A stretch of 40,729 nt of DNA from Akkermansiaceae bacterium UBA5020 (GCA_002396885.1 DGXY01000129.1:26298-67026); one strand, 5' to 3'. Positions 8,635 to 17,038 are shown, numbered from the stretch's first letter. Notes: generated from the letters alone by a model not told the origin. Numbers and translations are program-made.

Positions 8635-10134
8635 TCACGCGGCCGCGGTCGTTCTCCCCGTCGCCAGACGCATGATGGACTCCTCGCCCAGTTCCTCGCG
8701 TTTCAACGCTCCGGCGAGGCGGCCTTCGTGCATGACGAGGGCGCGGTCCGACATTCCGATGACCTCCTCGAGTTCGCTTGAGACGAAGAGGATCGCCACG
8801 CCCTGCTTCGCGAGATCCTCCATCAGGGCATAGATCTCCCGTTTGGCCCCGATATCGATGCCGCGGGTCGGCTCGTCGAGGAAGAGAATCCGCGGCTTCA
8901 TCGCGAGCCATTTGCCAAGGACGACCTTTTGCTGGTTCCCGCCCGAGAGAAATCGGACGATCTGGCGGGACGACGGCGTCTTGATGCGCATCCGTTCCGT
9001 CATCTCCTCGGTGATGCGGCGCTCGGCCGCGAAATTGAGGAATCCGGCCCGCTGGTCGCGCGAGATCGAGGCGAGGCTGATGTTGTCGGCGACGGCCATC
9101 TCGAGAATGAGGCCCTGTTGCTTGCGATCCTCCGGGACCAGCGCCATCCCCGCCGCGATCGCCGCACGCGGATTCACGAGGGTGCGCGGCACGCCTTCGA
9201 CAATCACGGTGCCGCCGACCGCGGGCGTGATCCCGAAGAGTGTCTCGAGTAGTTCGGTACGACCGGCGCCGACCAATCCTGCCATTCCCACTATCTCTCC
9301 TGCCCTCAGTTCGAAATCGATGCCATGCGACGGATGCGCCGGGGTGCGCAATCCCGAGACGGAGAGCACCACCTCTCCCGGAGGATGCGGCTGATGCGCG
9401 TAAAACTGCGCGAGATCGCGTCCCACCATCAGGCTCACCATGCGATCGTGGTTGATCTCCGCACGGGCGAGCTCTCCGGCATTCTCGCCATCGCGAAGGA
9501 CGACGACCCGGTCCGCGAGCTCGACGACTTCGCCGAGTCGGTGCGAGATGTAGAGAATACTCACGCCGTTTTGGCGGAGATCCTTCACCACTTCAAAAAG
9601 CCGCTCCGTCTCACCCTGGGAAAGACTCGAGGTCGGCTCGTCCATGATGAGGATGCGGGCATTCGTCGAAAGCGCCTTCGCGATCTCGACGAGCTGTTGC
9701 CGCCCGATCGAGAGATCCCCCACCAGCGTCGCGGGGTCGAGATCGAGACCGACCCGCCCGAGCAGTTTCCTCGAGCGGAGCTCGATCTCGCGCTCGTCGA
9801 TGAGACCGCGTTTCACCGGCTCGCGACCGAGGAAGAGGTTCGCCCCGATGCTGAGATTGGTGGCGAGATTGAGCTCCTGGTGAATCAGGGCGATACCGAG
9901 GGAGAGACCTTCCTCGACCGAGTGGATCTGCACCGGAGCTCCTTCGAGCCGGATCGAGCCGGTATCCGGCATCTGCACACCGGCGAGAATTTTCATCAAG
10001 GTGCTTTTGCCCGCGCCGTTTTCCCCAAGTACGGCAACAACCTCGGCCGCGCCGACCGCAAAACTCACGTCGTGCAGCGCCCGCACACCGGGGAATGACT
10101 TCCCGACTCCCGATATTTCCAAAAGTTCCGGCAT
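8635..10134 (-). CDS. Sugar ABC transporter ATPase, RbsA/MglA type (orphan)
   Basis: 499-residue tandem ATPase of the carbohydrate uptake class 2 family (RbsA, MglA, XylG), cytoplasmic and energising import of a monosaccharide such as ribose or galactose. The first half has Walker A GENGAGKST, signature LSIGRQQLVEIAKAL and Walker B ILIMDEPTSSL. The second half has the normally degenerate loop GLVGAGRTELLE, a strong signature LSGGNQQKVVLGKW and RILFLDEPTRGIDIGAK. The ATG at 10134 is chosen over an upstream in-frame start because MPELLEISGVGKSF is the usual beginning. No permease or binding-protein gene adjoins it. It follows the rRNA methyltransferase by 42 bp on the same strand. The sugar cannot be read from the ATPase. 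Confidence 0.9.
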   Translation of the reverse strand: MPELLEISGVGKSFPGVRALHDVSFAVGAAEVVAVLGENGAGKSTLMKILAGVQMPDTGSIRLEGAPVQIHSVEEGLSLGIALIHQELNLATNLSIGANLFLGREPVKRGLIDEREIELRSRKLLGRVGLDLDPATLVGDLSIGRQQLVEIAKALSTNARILIMDEPTSSLSQGETERLFEVVKDLRQNGVSILYISHRLGEVVELADRVVVLRDGENAGELARAEINHDRMVSLMVGRDLAQFYAHQPHPPGEVVLSVSGLRTPAHPSHGIDFELRAGEIVGMAGLVGAGRTELLETLFGITPAVGGTVIVEGVPRTLVNPRAAIAAGMALVPEDRKQQGLILEMAVADNISLASISRDQRAGFLNFAAERRITEEMTERMRIKTPSSRQIVRFLSGGNQQKVVLGKWLAMKPRILFLDEPTRGIDIGAKREIYALMEDLAKQGVAILFVSSELEEVIGMSDRALVMHEGRLAGALKREELGEESIMRLATGRTTAAA

Positions 10135-10176
10135 GGTTGGGACACTAACAAATCCCGCCGCCACGGCGAGCTTTTT

Positions 10177-10809
10177 TCAGAAATCCGCCTCGTTCGGCGA
10201 AACCGGGAACTCTCTTTGTCGCAGCGCCTCGTAAAGGCAGACCGCGGTGGCGTTGGAGACATTCAAGCACGGAACCTGTCCCAGCATGGGAATGCGGATG
10301 AGGACATCGCAGTTTTCCTTGGTGAGGCGGCGCATGCCTTCGCCTTCCGCTCCGAGGATCATCGCGAGCGGTCCGGTGAGCTCGCACTCATAGAGGCCGC
10401 AGTTCGCCTCGTCGGCCGTGCCGACGACCCGCACGCCGTGATCCTCACGAAGTTTCTCGAGAAAGCGCGCCATGTTTCCGACCGACACGACCGGGACAAA
10501 TGCGGCACCACCACAGGAGATGCGCACGACGGTCTCAGTCACGGGCGCGGCATGGTGGCGTGGCACGACGACGGCGAGGACGCCGGCCCCTTCCGCGGTG
10601 CGGAGACAAGCCCCGAGATTGTGGGGATCCTGCACGCCGTCGAGAATGAGGAGGAAAGGATCCTCCCCCGCCTCCTCGGCCTCTTCGAGTCGCTCGAAAA
10701 GCCCCTCTTCAGTGAGCCGGGCGATGCCGGTGGACGAACTCGAGTGGGCGTTGGCACGCGCCTCGCGGGGGCGGTTGCCGGGAGTCTTGATACGTCGGGG
10801 TTTGGCCAT
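10177..10809 (-). CDS. rlmB: SpoU/TrmH-family rRNA 2'-O-ribose methyltransferase (RlmB-like)
   Basis: SPOUT-fold enzyme that transfers a methyl group from SAM to a ribose 2'-OH, most likely G2251 of 23S rRNA. 210 residues. The three family motifs are present: QDPHNLGACLRTAE (motif 1, with the catalytic Asn/Arg), MILGAEGEGMRRL (motif 2) and CLNVSNATAVCLYEALRQR (motif 3). The usual N-terminal L30e-like RNA-binding domain is reduced to about 45 residues rich in Arg, Pro and Ser, so target choice is less certain than the chemistry. It lies 20 bp downstream of the DUF533 gene and 42 bp upstream of the sugar ATPase, probably one transcript. Confidence 0.85.
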   Translation of the reverse strand: MAKPRRIKTPGNRPREARANAHSSSSTGIARLTEEGLFERLEEAEEAGEDPFLLILDGVQDPHNLGACLRTAEGAGVLAVVVPRHHAAPVTETVVRISCGGAAFVPVVSVGNMARFLEKLREDHGVRVVGTADEANCGLYECELTGPLAMILGAEGEGMRRLTKENCDVLIRIPMLGQVPCLNVSNATAVCLYEALRQREFPVSPNEADF

Positions 10810-10829
10810 GGAGCGATCGGATCGGAGAA

Positions 10830-11660
10830 TCAGGCGAAGATCTCGGGTTGTCCGAGACCACGGTGGACTTCGTTGGCTTCTTCACTGCCGAGACCAAGGC
10901 CTTTGGCGAGACGGGCGAAATACTCCGCCTCATCGCGCGAATCGAGTTTCACGGCCATGAGCGAGAACGCATAGACCTGGGCGCTCATCTCCGCGGGCAC
11001 CCGCGAGACAAATTCGTCGAGGTCGGCTTTGCCCGAGAGTTTTTTCCGGAGGAAATCCGCCTCATCCTTGTCGAGGTCACCGAGCTTGCCGACGATGGAC
11101 TCACGCTCGGCTTCATCGACGCGGCCGTCACTCTTGGCGGCGAGGCACATCGCTTCGATGAGGAGGCGCGCCACCTCTTCGGCCTCGTTGGCATCGACCG
11201 GAGGAGGCATTTCGCCGGCGGCGAGGCCAAGTCCGCCACCTGCGGCACCGGCTCCAAGGAGCGAGCCTAACATTCCACCCAAGGGCGAGCCCGAGACTCC
11301 GCCCTGCCCACCGCCGAAGAGACCGCCGACGAGATCGCCGATTCCGCCGCCTTGCGCTGAGGAACCGCCCAGTTGACTCACAAGCGAGCCAAGAAGATCG
11401 GATCCGCGAGAGCCTTTGGTCGCGCCCTTGCCTTTCTGCGAGGCGAGCGTGGCCGCGGCGATGGCGGCCAGCGCGGCCCATCCACCCTTGCTCGATCCCT
11501 TCTTGCCGCCGAGCAAGGTTCCGAGGATATCACCGGCGTTTCCGGCTCCGCCTGAGGACCCGTTCGATCCACCGAGAAGCGAACCAAGGATGTCGCCGCC
11601 GGCTTTGGAACCGAGGGCATTTTCATCAAGGAGACTTCCGAGCATTTTGATGGCGTCCAT
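10830..11660 (-). CDS. DUF533 / YebE-like protein with TerB-like C-terminal domain
   Basis: 276 residues. The first ~150 are a low-complexity Gly/Ser/Leu region with repeats of the type DILGSLLGG and DLLGSLVSQLGG, plus a short hydrophobic alanine-rich stretch (AALAAIAAATLA) that may touch the membrane. The C-terminal ~110 residues are an acidic helical domain (LLIEAMCLAAKSDGRVDEAE, then VYAFSLMAVKLDSRDEAEYF) typical of DUF533/TerB-like proteins related to E. coli YebE. The start is the ATG at 11660 (MDAIKMLGSLLDE); the frame runs 44 codons further up into a non-conserved Arg-rich leader. It follows the acyl-chain operon after 128 bp, which include a CCTCGC-CGAA-GCGAGG hairpin at 11701-11716. 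Role unknown. Confidence 0.8.
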   Translation of the reverse strand: MDAIKMLGSLLDENALGSKAGGDILGSLLGGSNGSSGGAGNAGDILGTLLGGKKGSSKGGWAALAAIAAATLASQKGKGATKGSRGSDLLGSLVSQLGGSSAQGGGIGDLVGGLFGGGQGGVSGSPLGGMLGSLLGAGAAGGGLGLAAGEMPPPVDANEAEEVARLLIEAMCLAAKSDGRVDEAERESIVGKLGDLDKDEADFLRKKLSGKADLDEFVSRVPAEMSAQVYAFSLMAVKLDSRDEAEYFARLAKGLGLGSEEANEVHRGLGQPEIFA

Positions 11661-11788
11661 GAAAAATTGGGGTTGGTGAGATCTCGCGCGGAGAATAGTT
11701 CCTCGCCGAAGCGAGGGCGAGTTCTTTTTCCGGCACCTCACGGTCCTCTTTGGCAGGCAAAGCAGCGCGAGACCACCTGTCCTTCCCG

Positions 11789-12988
11789 TCACCGCTCCTC
11801 ACGCACCTGCTTCCAGCGCTTGTGCATCCAGATCCACTGTTCGGGGTGGCGCAGTATGATGCGCTCGAGGGCCTCGTTGAAGCGTTTTGTGTTTTTCGAG
11901 AGAATGTCCTTGGTGCGCCCCTCGGTGAGGACTTCGACGGGAGGTTCAAATAGGAGCACGTGGGTCCCGTCCGGCTCGCGCCAACTCGACGAGGGAATCA
12001 CCGGTGCGCCGGTGAACTGGGCAAGCACGGCGAGGCTCTTGAAGGTGTGGGCGGGATGTCCGAAGAACTCCGACTGGATCCCATACTTCCGCACGGTGAA
12101 CTGGTCGAAGATCGAGACGATAATGCGGTTCTCCTCAAGCAGAGCGAGGATCTCGTCGAGCGAGCCGGTTTTCTCGAGGGTGCCAAAACCGGCTTTCTGA
12201 AAGCGCCTCATCACGAGATCGTTGAACCACTGTGGCTTGAGAGGGCGGCGGATGAAGTGGAGATGCCCGTGATACTGTTTGAATTGCGACATGCCCGCGA
12301 CGGTCGAGACCTCCCAGTTCCCGAAGTGTCCGGCAAGAAGGAGGACGCCCTTACCCTGCTCGCGGGCGGCCGCAAGGTGCTCGATCCCTTCGATGCGGAC
12401 GAACTTCTCCTTCTTCGCGTCGCTCATGAAGGCGAGCCTGACAAACTCACCCAAAAACTTCACGAGGTGCCCGTAGAAGGCCTGGGCGATCTCGGTGATG
12501 CGACGATCGCTGAGGGTGTCACCGTAGACGCGGCGCAGGTTCTCCATCACGACGCGGCGTCGCAGCGGGAGGACACGGTAGATGAGCTTGCCATACCAAG
12601 GCACTGCCATCGTCGATGGTTCGATCGAGGCCACGGCGGTGGCGCTTGTCTCGGTGTGGGTCGTGGAGACGGAGATTGCGGCGACGCGGTGGCGGTTCAT
12701 GACGGCGCGGGCGCGCTCGCTCGGCACGACGTGAGGCTGGCCGTAGCCGTCACGCGAGAGGGCGAAATCGTGTGGCTCGATCGTGCCGAGACAGATTTCT
12801 TTCGGAAAGAGTTTGCAACAGGCCTCCTTCGCCGCGAAACGAGCCGCGAGTTTCTGGGCGCGACCTGCGCCGCCACCGGCATCGGAGAGTTCCTCCTCGG
12901 AAAAAAACCGACGCAAGCCTTCGGTATCGAGATCCGCGAGGAGCTTCTCGATGCGGGAGATTTCGACCGTGTCAATGCCGTTGCGCAT
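11789..12988 (-). CDS. AcpS-type phosphopantetheinyl transferase fused to LpxL/HtrB-type acyltransferase
   Basis: 399 residues with two catalytic modules in one open frame. Residues 1-125 look like holo-ACP synthase: RNGIDTVEISRIEKLL begins the fold, and D6 and E55 (in ARFAAKEACCKL) match the Mg ligands of AcpS at the correct 49-residue spacing. Residues ~127-399 are an LpxL/HtrB lysophospholipid-type acyltransferase, with the HX4E active site in LLAGHFGNWE (H221, E226) and a C-terminal PEQWIWMHKRWK typical of lipid A secondary acyltransferases. There is no stop between the modules; an internal ATG (12610) could also restart the second one. A TTG at 13003 overlaps the preceding stop, but the ATG at 12988 fits AcpS length. 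Last gene of the operon; it would activate the neighbouring ACP and transfer its product. Confidence 0.82.
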   Translation of the reverse strand: MRNGIDTVEISRIEKLLADLDTEGLRRFFSEEELSDAGGGAGRAQKLAARFAAKEACCKLFPKEICLGTIEPHDFALSRDGYGQPHVVPSERARAVMNRHRVAAISVSTTHTETSATAVASIEPSTMAVPWYGKLIYRVLPLRRRVVMENLRRVYGDTLSDRRITEIAQAFYGHLVKFLGEFVRLAFMSDAKKEKFVRIEGIEHLAAAREQGKGVLLLAGHFGNWEVSTVAGMSQFKQYHGHLHFIRRPLKPQWFNDLVMRRFQKAGFGTLEKTGSLDEILALLEENRIIVSIFDQFTVRKYGIQSEFFGHPAHTFKSLAVLAQFTGAPVIPSSSWREPDGTHVLLFEPPVEVLTEGRTKDILSKNTKRFNEALERIILRHPEQWIWMHKRWKQVREER

Positions 12989-12999
12989 GGGGAGCAGTC

Positions 13000-14292
13000 T
13001 CAATCCCGCCCCCGCACTACCACAACCACATTCATCCCGCCGAAACCACGGCAGATCACGAGGGCGACCTTGCCGGAGACGGTGCGGTTTTCACGGGAAA
13101 TAGGGAAGGCACCGATCACCGGATCGACCGAGTCGAGCGTCGCGATGCCGGGAAGAACGCCTTGTTTCAATACCTCGAGCGCCATGACGATGTCCGCAAT
13201 GCCCGAGGCGGCGATGAGATGGCCGTAACACCACTTGAAGGCCGTCACCGGCGGAGCCGCTTCTCCGAAGACACGCAGGATCCCCATCGCCTCGGTTCGA
13301 TCGGAGGCCTGATTGCCGTTGCCGTGGGCACAGATCAGGGCGACCTCCTCCTTCGAGATCCCGGCGTTGCCGATGGCCTCTTCGATGGCACGGCTCACGC
13401 CATTACCATCGTCGGCGAGATCGACGATGCCGGTGGCCTCATTGCAGCAGCCGAAGCCAAGGAACTCGCCGATGATCTTCGCTCCGCGCGCCTTGGCCTC
13501 GCTCTCGCGTTCGAGGACGAGGGCGGCGGAACCTTCACCGAAAACCGTGCCGTCGCGCGAGGCGTCGAAAGGTCGCGGGGCCGCGCCGGACATGAGGCCA
13601 AGCTTGTGGTAGTAATAGACCATTTCCGGCTCGAAAGGCGAGTCGTGCCCGGCCGCGGCGATGCGGTCGGCTTCGTCGTTCGTGATCGCGCAGGCGGCTT
13701 CGGCCACGGCGAGGATGCCGCTGGAGCACTGGTTCGTGATGCAGGCGTTCGTGCCTTTGTATTGGCCGCGGATACCGACGTGACAGAGGACGTTGTTAGG
13801 AAGATTCTTGAGCAGCCACATCGGCGTGACCTGGTTGCTCAATTCCTTTCCGAAATGGGGCAAGGCTCCGTCCGGGGAAACCTCGGCCTCGGTCATGAGA
13901 GGGAGGTAGTCGTAGTTGCTTTTGTAATTGCCACCGCCCGTGCCAACGATGAGACCGGTGCGGTCATTCCACGCCGCCTGATCGGTTTCGGGCAAAGCGT
14001 CACGATGGGCGGGCAGACCGGAGTCGGCGAGAGCCTGCTCGGCTGCGTAGATGCCAAACATGTCGGTGCGCGAGATCGTCTTGTGGAGCTTGCGGTCGCT
14101 CACGAGGTCACGGTCGGAGAGCAGGACCTCCGACGCGACCTGCACCGGCCATTTCGCGGGGTCGAACTGGGTGAAGGGACGGACCGCGGTCTCGCCGGTG
14201 GTCAGTTTTCCCCAGACTTCGGCGACGGAGCCGCCCGCGCCGCAGACGATGCCGCTTCCGGTAAAGACGATGGGGTCGTTGGAAACACTCAT
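13000..14292 (-). CDS. Ketosynthase (FabF-like, divergent second copy)
   Basis: 430-residue beta-ketoacyl-ACP synthase of the FabF fold, which condenses an acyl chain with malonyl-ACP. The catalytic Cys (C189 in ITNQCSSGIL) and both His residues (H323 in CAHGNGNQASD, H358 in KWCYGHLIAASG) are present, so it should be able to condense and is not a Cys-less chain-length factor. It is divergent: the usual HGTGT..ND is HGNGNQASD and the usual TAC is TNQC. Its ATG overlaps the upstream ketosynthase stop by 4 bp, implying translational coupling. By position it corresponds to the second fabF of the rhizobial very-long-chain fatty acid locus. Substrate is inferred only. Confidence 0.9.
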   Translation of the reverse strand: MSVSNDPIVFTGSGIVCGAGGSVAEVWGKLTTGETAVRPFTQFDPAKWPVQVASEVLLSDRDLVSDRKLHKTISRTDMFGIYAAEQALADSGLPAHRDALPETDQAAWNDRTGLIVGTGGGNYKSNYDYLPLMTEAEVSPDGALPHFGKELSNQVTPMWLLKNLPNNVLCHVGIRGQYKGTNACITNQCSSGILAVAEAACAITNDEADRIAAAGHDSPFEPEMVYYYHKLGLMSGAAPRPFDASRDGTVFGEGSAALVLERESEAKARGAKIIGEFLGFGCCNEATGIVDLADDGNGVSRAIEEAIGNAGISKEEVALICAHGNGNQASDRTEAMGILRVFGEAAPPVTAFKWCYGHLIAASGIADIVMALEVLKQGVLPGIATLDSVDPVIGAFPISRENRTVSGKVALVICRGFGGMNVVVVVRGRD

Positions 14293-15590
14293 GCCTGCAC
14301 CTCCTCCGGATTTCTAAAGACCAACGAACTGTTCGATCCACCGAAGCCAAGCGAATTGGACAGGGCCGCGCGGATTTTCATTCTCACGGGCTGACCGACG
14401 ACGAGATTCACATCGCAATCCGGATCAGGCGTGCCGTAATTCGCATTGACCGGAGCGACGCCGTCGCGGATCGCGAGACAGCAGACCGCCGCCTCGACCG
14501 CTCCGGCAGCGGCGATGAGGTGCCCCATCGAACTTTTCGTCGAGCTCACCCGCACCTCGTCGATGCGGTCGGCGAAGACGGCCTTCAACGCGGCACATTC
14601 GCTGCGGTCGTTCATCTGCGTCGAGGTGCCGTGGGCGTTGACGTAATCGACGTCGCCGGGCGTGATCCCGGCGTCGCCGAGGGCCTGGTGGATCGCCTGG
14701 ATCGGACCATTCCCGTCCGGAGGCGAGTCGGTGATGCGGTAGGCGCTGAGCGAGTTGCCGTCGCCGGCGAGTTCCGCGTAGATCTTCGCGCCACGCGCGA
14801 CGGCCCGCCCCCAATCCTCGAGCACGAGAAAACCGGCTCCTTCTCCTAAGACAAATCCATTTCGGGTCAGGTCGAAAGGGCGACTCGCTCCAGTGGGATT
14901 ATCGTTATCCGTCGAAAGGGCTCCGAGGAGGCAGAATCCGGAGATACCAAGAGGGTTCAACATCGAATCGAACCCCCCTGCGAGCATGACGTCGCATTGC
15001 CCCCGCCGCATCACCTTCAGGGCCGTGCCGATCGCCTGGCCACCCGAGGCGCAGGCGGTGTGGACCGAGGTCGCGTAGCCGCGGATGCCGAATTGCTTCG
15101 TCAGGAGTGCCTGCCCCGCGTTCGCCTGCCAGCGGCAGAAGGCGAGCGGATTGCCGGGAAATCCGGGATCCATGAGTCCGTCGGCATTGAAGGTGCCGTC
15201 GGCCGCCGCGTGGCGGTGCACCACCTTGAGATCCTCGTAATCGACTGAGAGCATTCCCGCGCCGACGGAGAGACCCCAGCGATGTGAATCGGCGTCGGTC
15301 GGCGCCATGCCCGCGTCGGCGAGGGCTTGGGTCGCGGCGGCGAGGGCAAAACGGTGCGACTTCGAGGCGTATTTGAGCAGCTTTCGGTTCGGGATCGCCG
15401 CCTCGGGATCGAAGCCCTTCACCTCGGCCCCGAAGGTCGTGGAGAAACCGCTCGCGTCGAAGCTGGCGATGGGCGCGGAGCCACTCTTTCCTGAGAGCAG
15501 GGCCGACCAGGTCGTGTCCACGTCGTTGCCCACGGGAGTGACCAGCCCGAGTCCGGTGACGGCGATGCGGCGTTTGTTAGGTCGGGCCAT
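14289..15590 (-). CDS. 3-oxoacyl-ACP synthase, FabF-like
   Basis: 433-residue condensing enzyme of the KAS II class. It starts RRIAVTGLGLVTPVG as FabF does. The triad is complete: C180 in HTACASGGQA, H320 in VNAHGTSTQMND, H357 in KSSMGHLIAAAG. The glycine-rich C-terminal loop is SLGFGGSNSSLVF. It is closer to housekeeping FabF than its downstream neighbour, but being inside this operon and coupled to that copy (4 bp overlap) suggests a pathway-specific elongation enzyme. It begins 6 bp after the dehydratase stop. Without a genome-wide view I cannot say whether it is also the cell's only FabF. Confidence 0.92.
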   Translation of the reverse strand: MARPNKRRIAVTGLGLVTPVGNDVDTTWSALLSGKSGSAPIASFDASGFSTTFGAEVKGFDPEAAIPNRKLLKYASKSHRFALAAATQALADAGMAPTDADSHRWGLSVGAGMLSVDYEDLKVVHRHAAADGTFNADGLMDPGFPGNPLAFCRWQANAGQALLTKQFGIRGYATSVHTACASGGQAIGTALKVMRRGQCDVMLAGGFDSMLNPLGISGFCLLGALSTDNDNPTGASRPFDLTRNGFVLGEGAGFLVLEDWGRAVARGAKIYAELAGDGNSLSAYRITDSPPDGNGPIQAIHQALGDAGITPGDVDYVNAHGTSTQMNDRSECAALKAVFADRIDEVRVSSTKSSMGHLIAAAGAVEAAVCCLAIRDGVAPVNANYGTPDPDCDVNLVVGQPVRMKIRAALSNSLGFGGSNSSLVFRNPEEVQA

Positions 15591-15596
15591 GGCAAA

Positions 15597-16424
15597 TCAG
15601 GTTCTCCGCACGAGCTCGAACTTCGCACTGCTGTTGAGGCGCTTGCCCTTGCGGGTCGTCACGATAACACGGAGGAGGGATTCGTCACGCGATTCCACCT
15701 CGGCTTTCAGGTCGAGAACCTCGCCCGGCGGCATGAAGCTGCGCAGTTTCACATCGCAGGCGGCGGCAGGTTTCCAAGTCGTGTCCGGCTCGACCTCTTT
15801 CGCGAAATCGAGGGCGAACCCGAGCTTCAGATTCATCAGGAGAGTCCCGGGAAAAACCGGGTTCCTCGGAAAATGGTCGCCGAAAAAAGCTGCGCTCTCC
15901 GGCACGCGGAGGACGCCCTCGGCGCTTTCCCCGGGGATTCCCCCGGTTTTCTCCGTGTTCATCAAAGGCACGCCCCCAAAGGCGAAAGGATCGGCGCCAG
16001 TGGTGGTGAGGAGTTCGTAGCGCCCCCGCATTGCCTCGGGGTCGTCAAAATCGACCATCGGCACCATCGGCCCGAGGGTGTCGAGGAGCCGCACCACCGT
16101 TTCGCCGTTGACCTTGGCAAGCCCGTCGTAGCCCACCGCCTCAAGGTCGGCCTTCACGAGGGTGGCCTCGAGTTCAAGAACGTCGCCCGGCTTCACCGTC
16201 CCGGGAAACTCGACCCGTCCCGCGATTCCCGCGACCGGTCGGACTTCAAACCCTGTCGCCGCCATCGAGGACCAGGCCGCGAGTTGTCCGATCGCCTCCG
16301 AGACCAACGAGAGGGGGAAATCCGCGATCCCCGCGGGAATGGCGTAGCGCCCGGAAATGGATTTTCCGGTCTCGTCCGCGAGGATGCGGTCGACAAAGGA
16401 GAAGGCTCGAAAATGCTGAGACAT
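15597..16424 (-). CDS. Two-hotdog beta-hydroxyacyl-ACP dehydratase with split active site
   Basis: 275 residues, about twice a FabZ. The N-terminal hotdog begins RAFSFVDRILADETG like FabZ and carries a Glu in the active helix (E43 in LVSEAIGQLAAW), but the position 14 residues earlier is Ile29, not His. The C-terminal hotdog has the catalytic-His loop FFGDHFPRNPVFPG (H184), but exactly 14 residues later the expected Glu is Asn198 (LLMNLKLG). FabZ sites form at a dimer interface from His of one subunit and Glu of the other, so the chain should make one composite site. The start at 16424 (MSQHFRAF) is preferred over a longer Arg/Pro-rich extension. It would dehydrate 3-hydroxyacyl-ACP in this operon's chain elongation. 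Confidence 0.82.
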   Translation of the reverse strand: MSQHFRAFSFVDRILADETGKSISGRYAIPAGIADFPLSLVSEAIGQLAAWSSMAATGFEVRPVAGIAGRVEFPGTVKPGDVLELEATLVKADLEAVGYDGLAKVNGETVVRLLDTLGPMVPMVDFDDPEAMRGRYELLTTTGADPFAFGGVPLMNTEKTGGIPGESAEGVLRVPESAAFFGDHFPRNPVFPGTLLMNLKLGFALDFAKEVEPDTTWKPAAACDVKLRSFMPPGEVLDLKAEVESRDESLLRVIVTTRKGKRLNSSAKFELVRRT

Positions 16425-16588
16425 CGCAAGGAAGCCGGCACTTTGGCACAGGGAGACCGGGGAGCAAGGGGCAATCGGACGAGGGCGTTTCGCATTGACC
16501 GCCATCCACCACCTCACGCAACCTTGGGGCGGCGCCGCGCAAAAAAATCTCACGGTGATTCGAAAGGAATCTCCGCAAAGATGAATCG

Positions 16589-16605
16589 AGCGGCGGGACG
16601 CCGCT
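16589..16605. repeat. AGCGGCG-gga-CGCCGCT hairpin in the ACP-dehydratase spacer
   Basis: Perfect 7-bp inverted repeat just after the ACP stop, in the only long gap (192 bp) of the acyl-chain operon. No T run follows on the minus strand until a T7 about 55 bases on. It might lower transcript levels of the downstream genes or protect the ACP mRNA 3' end, giving more ACP than enzyme; inference. Confidence 0.4.
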
Positions 16606-16616
16606 TCTACTTTACC

Positions 16617-17033
16617 TCAAGACCCCTTCTGCTCCCGGATGACCATCTTGCAGAAGGTCTCGCTCGTGAAGAGCTTGGGGATCTCGGCGGCCTTGAGCGG
16701 GGTCTTGATACGATCGGCGGACACCTCGGTGAGGTAGGCGCGGATCTTCGCGACGCCGGCGTCGGTGACGATGCCACCCTGCTCGAATTCTTCCTCGCTC
16801 AGCTCGCCGCGGGCTTCCTCCATGGCTTTGCCACGGGGAATCTTCACCTTGAACTCGCGCTCGAGACGGAACACGATGTCGAGAAAGTCGATCGACTCAG
16901 CGTCGAGGTCGTTGATGAGAGAGGAGTCTGGCTTCACGTCTTCCTCGTCGCAGCCGAGGGCGTCCGCGATGATTTCCGCCACCTTGGGGTAGATGGCCAT
17001 GATTTCCTCTTTGGTGATGTCTGCGTTGCTCAT
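16617..17033 (-). CDS. Acyl carrier protein, AcpXL-like, with C-terminal extension
   Basis: 138 residues against about 80 for ordinary AcpP. The phosphopantetheine site is Ser47 in DLDAESIDFLDIVFRLE. The helix after it (DFLDIVF...EFKVKIP) strongly recalls rhizobial AcpXL, the carrier for the very-long-chain fatty acid of lipid A, rather than the DSLDTVELVM of AcpP. After the ACP fold there is an insert EARGELSEEEFEQGG and a basic tail of about 40 residues (KTPLKAAEIPKLFTSE and onward) unusual for an ACP. It begins 5 bp after fabG, so it is in the same transcript. It should be activated by the AcpS-like domain encoded at the operon end. Confidence 0.88.
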   Translation of the reverse strand: MSNADITKEEIMAIYPKVAEIIADALGCDEEDVKPDSSLINDLDAESIDFLDIVFRLEREFKVKIPRGKAMEEARGELSEEEFEQGGIVTDAGVAKIRAYLTEVSADRIKTPLKAAEIPKLFTSETFCKMVIREQKGS

Positions 17034-17038
17034 GGGTC

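Noticed and set aside
12772..14394. 540-codon plus-strand open frame opposite the second ketosynthase
   Set aside because: Antisense shadow of a gene with a full Cys-His-His triad; composition is Arg/Gly/Asp-rich without motifs.
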